Origin: ECT2AJA-044 sp965658225
GTDB taxonomy: Bacteria > Bacteroidota > Bacteroidia > Flavobacteriales > ECT2AJA-044
DNA length: 6,675 nucleotides
Assembly (NCBI GenBank): GCA_965658225.1
Contig: CBFHRK010000091.1
Span: 1 to 6,675, forward strand
Reading direction: 5' to 3'
Under the pieces are notes generated by a model, which saw only the letters and a list, made by a program, of their open reading frames with translations, had not been told where the DNA came from and ran no database searches. Within the stretch, counting starts at the first letter, position 1, and the number at the start of each line of letters is the position of its first letter. Positions 1 through 4,995 of the stretch are shown in pieces. A program made the translations under genes and the position numbers.

Positions 1-237
1 TTCCAGCGAAGGGTGATCTAATAAATTTCCGTCGACCCATAGAAGATAGGGGTCTTTCGTTTTTTTGTCTTTCCACAGGTAGAGGAACGCTTTGTTCAGG
101 AGGGTGAAACACGGCATTCCGTACTTCACTGTTTCTCGAATACGGTCATTTGAATCGAGAATAGTGTTGCGCAATGCTAGAAAACAGCCTTGATTTGGCT
201 CGGGTTCATTTAGGTAGAAGTCATTTGTACTTTTCAT
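1..237 (-). CDS. DUF1801 domain protein, N-terminal part (runs off the left edge)
   Basis: This open frame runs from an ATG at 237-235 to the window edge without a stop, giving 79 residues. Near residues 33-44 it reads RIRETVKYGMPCF, followed by LYLW, YLLWVDG and LLDHPSLE. That succession (an ET-KYGMP-F core, a short hydrophobic strand, then a G-LL-HP-LE segment) is the pattern of the DUF1801/YdhG-like family of small cytoplasmic proteins, whose biochemical role is not established. An in-frame TAG at 264-262 ends the preceding gene, leaving only 24 bases between the two. It is therefore probably the third gene of an operon with the lipoprotein and the SnoaL-like gene. There is no clear Shine-Dalgarno. 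The C-terminal part, normally several dozen more residues, lies outside the window, so nothing can be said about its integrity. Confidence 0.8.
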   Translation of the reverse strand, partial: MKSTNDFYLNEPEPNQGCFLALRNTILDSNDRIRETVKYGMPCFTLLNKAFLYLWKDKKTKDPYLLWVDGNLLDHPSLE

Positions 238-261
238 TTCAACGTCAATGTGCTCATAAGC

Positions 262-639
262 CTAGTACATCGTATTTGGGTTCGCCGACTCTTCTGGAAC
301 CTTTTGAATGGAATCCCAGTGCTCACAGATTTTCCCGTAATCGTCAAAACGCAAAAAATCCATGGTAACGTATTCTTCATTGCCTGGCCATACCTGGTGC
401 GTGTGCAGGGCTACAAGGTTATCTTCCGCAATGCAACGAACAAACTCAATTGATTTCTGTGGGTATTCTCGGTGCATGCGTTCGAAATATTCTATGAATC
501 CATGGGTGCCGTTTGCCACATCGGGATTGTGCTGAATGTATTCTTCTGCAACGTATTTTTCGATGGCTAATTTAGGATTCCCCAAATAGGCAATTCGGTA
601 AAATTCAATCGCGTTCTTTTTGTTTTCCTCTGTATTCAT
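262..639 (-). CDS. SnoaL-like (NTF2-fold) protein, predicted aldol-condensation type
   Basis: A 125-residue protein if started at the ATG at 639-637 (MNTEENKKNAIEFY). Two upstream in-frame ATGs (654 and 687) would overlap the preceding gene; the one at 654 overlaps its stop codon by 8 bases and is also possible through translational coupling. The sequence shows the full pattern of the SnoaL-like family described as predicted aldol-condensation enzymes (COG4922): an N-terminal KKNAIEFY helix, YIQHNPDV, GFIEYF, a central ALHTHQ strand, MDFLRFDD-GKI, the conserved EHWDSIQ, and the C-terminal PEESANPNTM. The family adopts a small cone-shaped alpha+beta fold with a hydrophobic pocket, and the catalytic activity is mostly predicted rather than shown. 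No signal peptide is visible, so it is cytoplasmic. The neighbouring EthA-like oxygenase could in principle share small-molecule substrates, but this is speculation. Confidence 0.88.
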   Translation of the reverse strand: MNTEENKKNAIEFYRIAYLGNPKLAIEKYVAEEYIQHNPDVANGTHGFIEYFERMHREYPQKSIEFVRCIAEDNLVALHTHQVWPGNEEYVTMDFLRFDDYGKICEHWDSIQKVPEESANPNTMY

Positions 640-646
640 GGTATGC

Positions 647-1030
647 TTATTCATGTAGTTTAATCCATTCGACCCGATCCATGTCATTGATTTTCACAAC
701 TAAGGTACGTTCCGTAAGTGTGAAGATTCCGATATTCTTTTTCTCGATTAAGTAGTACAAATGTTTGTTTTCATTCCGGTCGGGCGTCCCCAGAGCATTT
801 ATAAGCTCTTTATGATTGAGCGTTCGCAGAGAATCGCTGTATAAAACGGCATGCAGCATTCGTTTCCTATTCGGGTAAGAGGTGCCCTCTTTTGTTTTCC
901 ACTGGACGGGATCAAATTCAACTTCAATCTCAAATGGTGTTTTTGTCCGATTATTCTTACTATGGCTATCCTCATGGGCGCAGGAGCAGAAAAGCATTGT
1001 GCTCAGCAGAAGGAGGACTACTGTTTTCAT
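647..1030 (-). CDS. Small predicted lipoprotein with BamE/SmpA-like C-terminal pattern
   Basis: A 127-residue protein starting at ATG 1030-1028. Residues 1-17 are a lipoprotein signal: MKT, a leucine/valine core, then FCSC, with C17 (or C15) as the likely lipidated cysteine. After a charged linker there is a block FDPVQW, an R-M helix, then LNHKELINALGTPDR (about 71-85), a YYLIE strand, and a final beta hairpin with LVVKI and VEWIKLHE. The L-x-x-KEL-x-x-LG-x-PD segment followed by a Y-Y-L strand is the pattern of the BamE/SmpA/OmlA-like fold, seen in many small envelope lipoproteins of unknown role. It should sit in the periplasm or on a membrane. I cannot assign a partner, and it is much more divergent than a true BamE. 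Its stop codon (649-647) lies 7 bases before the ATG chosen for the next gene, which argues for one transcript. Confidence 0.8.
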   Translation of the reverse strand: MKTVVLLLLSTMLFCSCAHEDSHSKNNRTKTPFEIEVEFDPVQWKTKEGTSYPNRKRMLHAVLYSDSLRTLNHKELINALGTPDRNENKHLYYLIEKKNIGIFTLTERTLVVKINDMDRVEWIKLHE

Positions 1031-1045
1031 GAGTCGTGGTTTCTA

Positions 1046-1063
1046 TCGGGCCGTGAGGCCCAA
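1046..1063 (-). other. GC-rich hairpin in the leader of the lipoprotein gene
   Basis: Arms at 1048-1052 and 1057-1061 are a perfect GGGCC/GGCCC inverted repeat around a 4-base loop. On the minus-strand RNA a U-G and a U-A pair extend it to 7 pairs. It ends about 15 bases before the lipoprotein ATG and about 59 bases after the monooxygenase stop. No T tract follows on either strand, so it is not a classical terminator. It could affect translation start or RNA stability between the two genes. This is inference from the sequence only. Confidence 0.4.
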
Positions 1064-1121
1064 GGTAATTGCGAAAGGAAAAGGTAGCAACTTAATTACA
1101 TGCCGCGGCCGATACAGCGTT

Positions 1122-2576
1122 TTAATTGAATTTCATTCGGCCATCTGCGATGGGATCGAGCCGCAATAATCGATAATCGAGAAAATAGTTTTGATAAACG
1201 CGCCACGGAGATTTGTTTCCTTGGCTAGGGAGCAAGTGGGCCGATCGATTTAGATAGCCTGAATCTAAATTCATGAGCGGTGTGGGTAGAAGATTCGATT
1301 CTATGACATGGGGAACGCAAGAGCGTAGTTTCTTTTTATCCATGTACTTCAAGACCCTAGAAATGTATTCGCTAGTTAAATCACTTTTCAGTGTCCAAGA
1401 GGCATTGGTATAGCCAACAAAAACGAAGAAGTTAGGGAGCTCACTAAGCATAAGCCCTTTGTAAACAAATGACTTGGCAAGATCGAAGGGTTGGTTGTTC
1501 AAGTTAATAGACACTCCTCCAAAAGGCAAGAGGTTTAGTCCGGTAGCGGTAATAACAACATCCGCTTCTATCAAATCACCGTTTTTCAGGCGAATACCAT
1601 TGGCCTCGATCCGCTCAATATGGTTGGTGACGACGTCGGCTTTTCCACTTTTGATCGCTTTAAAGAAATCGGCGTCTGGAGCAATACAAAATCGCTGTAC
1701 CCACGGGTTGTAATGAGGAGTGAAATTCGGATCTGCAGGGAAGTCGCCCAATTCTTTTTGAGCTCCTTTTACGATGAATTTTTTCATGGCTTCTGGAAAC
1801 CATCGGCAAGCGTAAAAGAAAATCATTCCGAAAAGAACGTTTTTAAACCGTATCGTTTGAAAAGCCCATTTTTTCGGTAGAATTCGTTTTATAAAATGTG
1901 CGATTTTGTCTCGGTTAGGCAGCGCACCCACGTAGGTAGGCGATCGTTGGAGCATCGTAACCTTTTCCGCTGTTTCGGCAAGTTTTGGTACTATGGTTAC
2001 GGCGGTAGCGCCACTTCCAATAACCACTATGTTTTTATCCGTTGCGTCAAAGTTTGACGGCCACTTTTGGGGATGAATGACAGGCCCTTGAAAATCGTTT
2101 ATTCCTTGAATATCGGGTGTGTATCCCTTTTCGTAATTGTAATACCCGCTGCAGCTGAAAATAAATTGAGCGAAGTAAGAGGTCTGTTCTTTTGTTTTGG
2201 TGTTTTCGGCGGTAACCGTCCAAAGATGATCCTCCGAATTAAAATTGAAGGAAAGCACTCTTTGATTGTATCTAATCTGTTCGTTTACGTTATGTTCGGT
2301 TGCCGCCTCTTTAAGATAGTCTAAAATAGAGGGCGCATCTGCAAACGATTTTGGATTATTCCATTCTTTAAATGAATACCCAAAGGTGTACATGTCAGAA
2401 TCGGATCGAATCCCCGGATACTTGAAAAGGCTCCAAGTGCCACCAAGCTCCGATCTAGATTCCAGGATTATATACCTTTTATCGGGGTTTTTTCGGGCCA
2501 AATGGCATGCCGCACCAATTCCCGAAAGTCCGGCCCCTATAATTAGGATATCACTATGTGCCTGAAAATCAGTCAA
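1122..2576 (-). CDS. ethA: EthA-like flavin-containing Baeyer-Villiger monooxygenase
   Basis: A 484-residue, apparently intact enzyme, close to the roughly 489 residues of mycobacterial EthA, which it resembles from end to end as I remember that protein. Visible motifs in order: FAD-binding GAGLSG (14-19) with E39 at the end of the second strand; GGTW (45-48) and YPGIRSDSDMY (53-63), typical of the EthA branch; CSGYYNY (142-148); the Baeyer-Villiger fingerprint F-x-G-x-x-x-H-x-x-x-W-P (162-173); NADPH-binding GSGATA (187-192); and ITATGLNL (342-349). The family uses NADPH and oxygen to insert an oxygen beside a ketone, or to oxidise thioamides or sulfides. The natural substrate here is unknown. 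The start is a TTG: an in-frame TAA lies only two codons upstream and no ATG precedes the FAD motif. It is cytoplasmic or loosely membrane-attached. It lies 89 bases downstream of ogt and is possibly co-transcribed. Confidence 0.95.
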   Translation of the reverse strand: MTDFQAHSDILIIGAGLSGIGAACHLARKNPDKRYIILESRSELGGTWSLFKYPGIRSDSDMYTFGYSFKEWNNPKSFADAPSILDYLKEAATEHNVNEQIRYNQRVLSFNFNSEDHLWTVTAENTKTKEQTSYFAQFIFSCSGYYNYEKGYTPDIQGINDFQGPVIHPQKWPSNFDATDKNIVVIGSGATAVTIVPKLAETAEKVTMLQRSPTYVGALPNRDKIAHFIKRILPKKWAFQTIRFKNVLFGMIFFYACRWFPEAMKKFIVKGAQKELGDFPADPNFTPHYNPWVQRFCIAPDADFFKAIKSGKADVVTNHIERIEANGIRLKNGDLIEADVVITATGLNLLPFGGVSINLNNQPFDLAKSFVYKGLMLSELPNFFVFVGYTNASWTLKSDLTSEYISRVLKYMDKKKLRSCVPHVIESNLLPTPLMNLDSGYLNRSAHLLPSQGNKSPWRVYQNYFLDYRLLRLDPIADGRMKFN

Positions 2577-2665
2577 GGGTGTTTATTTTTTTGCGGTCCT
2601 AGCGGCCCGATAAGAGGTATTGTTCGAAATGTTCATCGAATCAGATTCTGTGAAATATAGGACAG

Positions 2666-3199
2666 TTAAAACAAAGATACTTGGTTCGTTTCAAGAGCCC
2701 CTTCCAAGTTTAATAATCTCTTTTTCACTGATAATCCACCAGCATATCCAAAGAGTTCTCCTGTAGCTCCGATAACCCGGTGGCAAGGAATAATGATCGC
2801 TAGTGCATTTGCGCCATTGGCACTTGCAATCGCCCTAATTGCCTTTGGATCGTTTAAATCTTGTGCTAAATCCCCATAGGTTGTGGTCGTTCCAAAAGGA
2901 ATGTTTGTCAAGGCCTCCCAAACCTTTTTTTGAAATTCTGATCCGGCCATTAATAAAGGGAGTTCAAAAAAGCTTCTCGTTTGCTCGAAGTATTCATTCA
3001 ATTGGCGAATGGTCGACTCAATAACGGCACTTTCACCCTCTTCGAATGCTGCTTTGAGCACATCTTGAATCCGAGAATCTACCCGCGTGCGCATTTTCCG
3101 GTATTTCCAATCGCACAAGCATAGTTCCTCGCGGAACGATCCTAAAATTAACTCGCCATAAGGCGTTTTAAAATCTCGCGTCAGAATGACCTCGCTCAT
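2666..3199 (-). CDS. ogt: Methylated-DNA--protein-cysteine methyltransferase (Ogt/Ada-C type)
   Basis: A suicide repair protein of 177 residues that moves the methyl group from O6-methylguanine (and O4-methylthymine) to its own cysteine. The ATG at 3199 is chosen; the frame extends two codons further only to a TTG. The N-terminal domain begins TPYGELILGS and carries an ELCLCDWKYR strand. The C-terminal domain shows FQKKVWEAL, IPFGTTTTYGDLA (helix-turn-helix with the DNA-intercalating Y), AIRAIASANGANA (with the arginine finger) and IIIPCHRVIG, where the acceptor cysteine is C139 of the chosen reading. It ends GYAGGLSVKKRLLNLEG, the usual substrate-loop and closing helix. ANALAIIIPCHR is closer to the Ada C-terminal domain than to the more usual NP-containing version. 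No Ada N-terminal zinc/AraC domain is present, so this is a stand-alone repair enzyme. Confidence 0.95.
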   Translation of the reverse strand: MSEVILTRDFKTPYGELILGSFREELCLCDWKYRKMRTRVDSRIQDVLKAAFEEGESAVIESTIRQLNEYFEQTRSFFELPLLMAGSEFQKKVWEALTNIPFGTTTTYGDLAQDLNDPKAIRAIASANGANALAIIIPCHRVIGATGELFGYAGGLSVKKRLLNLEGALETNQVSLF

Positions 3200-3216
3200 A
3201 TTCAATTTACTAATTC

Positions 3217-3230
3217 AGCTCAAAAGAGCT
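3217..3230 (-). other. Short perfect hairpin/palindrome upstream of ogt
   Basis: AGCTC-AAAA-GAGCT on the plus strand: two perfect 5-base arms with a 4-base A/T loop, ending 17 bases before the ogt ATG. It has no T-run after it, so it is not a clear terminator for the DUF1566 gene. It could be an operator or an RNA hairpin in the ogt leader. The remaining intergenic sequence (3200-3330) shows no gene and no convincing promoter. Confidence 0.3.
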
Positions 3231-3330
3231 ACTTCGATTCAAAAGATACGGCCTTTTGGAGGAAACAGACCTTGAATCAAGTAAATCAAATACTTCAACA
3301 AAAAGGCGAGAAGTTAAAGACGAAGTTTAC

Positions 3331-4032
3331 CTAGAAAGCCCGGACTGGTCGCACCCGGACCTTAAAGGTCTTAAGATCGGGACCTTTTGAGCCGTTTACG
3401 AATTGAAGCATAACCGCCGAGGATGGATCGCCCTCCGTGGAGCTCCAATAATTTGCTTCTTTAAACCCGCCGACATTTTTACCGCTTCCCTGACCGATCG
3501 AGGCATACATTTGTTCGAGTTCTTCTTGAGATGGAAGAAACCAATCGTTGTGATTCCCTCCCTTAAACTGAGCGCAGATTTCTGCTGCACAAGTTACCCC
3601 ATCGTTCGAGTGACAAGGATTATCGAGTATAGCTTTCGATTGCATTTGGCCCGAGGTACTGTTCGGTTCGTTATTCCCCTGAATAGAGAATCCTTTACAG
3701 CCCCAAGAGACCAATTCATCGTGGTCAGCCAACGCCGCCATGAGACCTTTACCCGCGGTGTTGATTTGAAAAATCATGCCACCGTCATAGAGCAGTCCAA
3801 TAAAAACACCGGGTTCAGCTCCTTCATCAATAAGCTCTTTCGGGGTCATTCCTCGATCGAGTTTTTTTTGAATCTCTTGCTTGCTCAGTTGAACAGTTGA
3901 GCCCTTCGGGCTCCAAGGACTCGAACTGTTTTCGCTGATTAAATGAGTGGGTAAAAGAGTTATAAAAAAGAGGTAGAAAAGAATGCTTCTTATCGATTCC
4001 ACGGGGTTTTGAGCGATTGTTTGGTATGTCAT
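3331..4032 (-). CDS. Secreted DUF1566 (Lcl C-terminal domain) protein
   Basis: 233 residues from ATG 4032. A hydrophobic stretch at about 17-33 (ILFYLFFITLLPTHL) is a signal peptide or N-terminal anchor. It sits unusually far from the start, so a GTG at 4002 (codon 11) is an alternative start. Residues 53-80 contain GMTPKELIDEG-AEPGVFIG, a remnant of the pseudo-repeat x-G-V-T-P-x-x-L that often precedes this domain in Bacteroidota. The domain follows: LLYDGGMIFQIN, WGCKG (110-114), AAEICAQF, DWFLPSQEEL (163-172), YWSSTE (195-200) and the closing VRVRPVRAF. The WFLPS-EL, YWSS and VRPVR blocks define the DUF1566 / Fib_succ_major family, related in fold to the C-type lectin/formylglycine-enzyme group, and usually exported. 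Four cysteines (112, 140, 148, 153) could form disulfides. Ligand and function are unknown. It starts 21 bases after the TonB_C gene stop, so the two are probably one operon. Confidence 0.85.
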   Translation of the reverse strand: MTYQTIAQNPVESIRSILFYLFFITLLPTHLISENSSSPWSPKGSTVQLSKQEIQKKLDRGMTPKELIDEGAEPGVFIGLLYDGGMIFQINTAGKGLMAALADHDELVSWGCKGFSIQGNNEPNSTSGQMQSKAILDNPCHSNDGVTCAAEICAQFKGGNHNDWFLPSQEELEQMYASIGQGSGKNVGGFKEANYWSSTEGDPSSAVMLQFVNGSKGPDLKTFKVRVRPVRAF

Positions 4033-4053
4033 TTCAACGATTGTTTAAATTGT

Positions 4054-4860
4054 TTAGCACCCTTGAATACCGAAGAATAGAATTAGTTTTTGATTTACGG
4101 GTTCCCCATTCGCGTTTTCCGCAGGGGTCCAAGAACCCGGCAAGTCATTCAAGAGCATTTCGAGTCGTTCATCCATTTCTGAATAACCAGACGACGAGTC
4201 CAAATGAACGTCCGAAATGTCCCCGGTCTTCGTGACGGTAAATTCGAGCCGACCCGGCTTGACCGCATTTTGATCGATGATTATTTTGTCTTCAAAGGCC
4301 TTTTGCTTTAGATAGCTCGCCAGCGAATTTAACCCTTCCGAATACTCGGCTTCTCTCTCGGGTACCACGGTGATGTAATAAACGATGTAATCGTAGGACA
4401 GCTCATCATTGTACTTATTTTTTCTTTTGATATTGGTTCGGAGATAAAAATCAGTTGAGTAATCAAGTGATGCCAAGAGTTTGCGCTGCGCCTTGTTGAA
4501 TTCAACTTCAGTTCCAAATTCCTTAAGATTGAGCGGCTCTTCTTTTTCAATGGAGATTTCAACAAGGTCGTATTGGGCTACTCCACTTACCGCCTCCGGC
4601 GGGAAGATGTCGAATATCGTTTTCGCATTATTTAAATCTTCCCTTGTAACGGTGGTCATGAATCGAGATTCTACTTTCACGAGGAAATCTTTTGGCTCGT
4701 TTTCAGGCATCGGGCCGATAGGCCCATAATTAGACGAAGCACCCACTTCGGCTAAAGCAATTATCACCGGTTGTTCCTCGGAAGGGTCATCGAAATAGGC
4801 AAAGGCGGTTAAGCTAATGGTTGTAATTACCACGGCAAGGATCATAATGCTCTTTTTCAT
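4054..4860 (-). CDS. Secreted protein with C-terminal TonB_C-like domain
   Basis: 268 residues from the ATG at 4860-4858; the frame is open 23 codons further, but only from here does it begin with a normal signal peptide (MKKSIMILAVV...), probably cut after AFA at residue 21. The middle (about 58-170) includes TREDLNNAKTIFDIFPPEAV and a VPEREAEY segment and has no fold I can name. The last 65 residues match the TonB C-terminal pattern: PGRLEFTVTKTGDISDVHL, SSSGYSEMDERLEMLL, PGSWTPAENANGEPV and a final LILFFGIQGC. TonB itself is anchored by an uncleaved N-terminal helix and has a proline-rich spanner; neither is seen here, so energy transduction with ExbB/ExbD is doubtful. It more likely works as a periplasmic protein, possibly presenting a signal to the divergent regulator. 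I recall similar TonB_C proteins beside such regulators in other Bacteroidota but cannot check this here. Confidence 0.85.
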   Translation of the reverse strand: MKKSIMILAVVITTISLTAFAYFDDPSEEQPVIIALAEVGASSNYGPIGPMPENEPKDFLVKVESRFMTTVTREDLNNAKTIFDIFPPEAVSGVAQYDLVEISIEKEEPLNLKEFGTEVEFNKAQRKLLASLDYSTDFYLRTNIKRKNKYNDELSYDYIVYYITVVPEREAEYSEGLNSLASYLKQKAFEDKIIIDQNAVKPGRLEFTVTKTGDISDVHLDSSSGYSEMDERLEMLLNDLPGSWTPAENANGEPVNQKLILFFGIQGC

Positions 4861-4890
4861 AGTGCTGCTAAGGTCAAAATTAATATGAGC

Positions 4891-4898
4891 CAAAAGTA
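4891..4898 (-). promoter_or_regulatory. Putative -7 box for the TonB_C/DUF1566 transcript
   Basis: On the minus strand this reads TACTTTTG, a full match to the Bacteroidota -7 consensus TAnnTTTG, and lies 30 bases before the TonB_C start codon. A second match, TAATTTTG, lies at 4882-4875, closer to the gene. No TTG -33 element is found at the usual distance upstream, which would fit a promoter that depends on an activator bound at the direct repeats further upstream. No start site is known; this is consensus matching only. Confidence 0.35.
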
Positions 4899-4901
4899 GT
4901 G

Positions 4902-4922
4902 GGCCTCTAGTATTAATAGGCC
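4902..4922. repeat. Interrupted inverted repeat in the divergent promoter region
   Basis: GGCCT at 4902-4906 and AGGCC at 4918-4922 are perfect inverted arms around an 11-base AT-rich centre. The dyad lies just upstream of the putative -7 box of the minus-strand gene, roughly where a -35-region binding protein would sit. It could be a second operator, or chance. Confidence 0.25.
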
Positions 4923-4928
4923 TTAACA

Positions 4929-4956
4929 ATGTAAAATGATGTAAATGTTGTGTAAA
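4929..4956. promoter_or_regulatory. Three TGTAAA direct repeats: candidate operator for the membrane regulator
   Basis: ATGTAAA at 4929-4935, ATGTAAA at 4939-4945 and GTGTAAA at 4950-4956 are three near-identical heptamers in direct orientation, starting 10 and then 11 bases apart, about one helical turn. OmpR/PhoB-fold winged-helix proteins bind head-to-tail to direct repeats of about 7 bases with this spacing, and the gene at 4996 encodes such a protein. The repeat block is centred about 48 bases from the minus-strand TAnnTTTG box and about 45 bases from the plus-strand one, so it is nearly symmetric between both outward promoters. The repeats are seen directly; the role as operator is inferred. 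Confidence 0.55.
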
Positions 4957-4983
4957 AGATTCACCAGAGTCCGTAGAAACAAA

Positions 4984-4991
4984 TATGTTTG
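4984..4991 (+). promoter_or_regulatory. Putative -7 box for the regulator gene
   Basis: TATGTTTG matches TAnnTTTG exactly and ends 4 bases before the ATG at 4996. If used, transcription would start at or next to the start codon, giving a leaderless or nearly leaderless mRNA. No TTG element lies at the expected -33 distance. Support is limited to the consensus match and the symmetric position relative to the direct repeats. Confidence 0.28.
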
Positions 4992-4995
4992 CCTC

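Noticed and set aside
640..687. ATG at 687 as start of the SnoaL-like gene
   Set aside because: It lies well inside the lipoprotein gene, and the family pattern begins only after the ATG at 639. The ATG at 654 remains a minor alternative.
882..1169. Plus-strand open frames antisense to the lipoprotein and monooxygenase genes
   Set aside because: They have no recognisable motif and overlap well-supported genes on the other strand; they are shadows.
2672..2679. TATCTTTG on the minus strand, a match to TAnnTTTG upstream of the monooxygenase gene
   Set aside because: It falls inside the last codons of ogt, has no TTG at a proper -33 distance and would give a leader of nearly 100 bases. Possible, but not supportable as a promoter.
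3403..3900. 165-codon plus-strand open frame opposite the DUF1566 gene
   Set aside because: The minus-strand frame has a signal peptide and clear family motifs; the plus-strand translation has low-complexity, non-homologous content.
4861..4929. 23-codon N-terminal extension of the TonB_C protein
   Set aside because: The extension lacks signal-peptide character and covers the promoter-like sequences; MKKSIMILAVV at 4860 is a standard exported N-terminus.
4945..4995. Upstream ATG extending the regulator by 17 residues
   Set aside because: The added residues are charged and would precede a normal signal peptide, and the segment overlaps the direct repeats. ATG 4996 gives a standard N-terminus.
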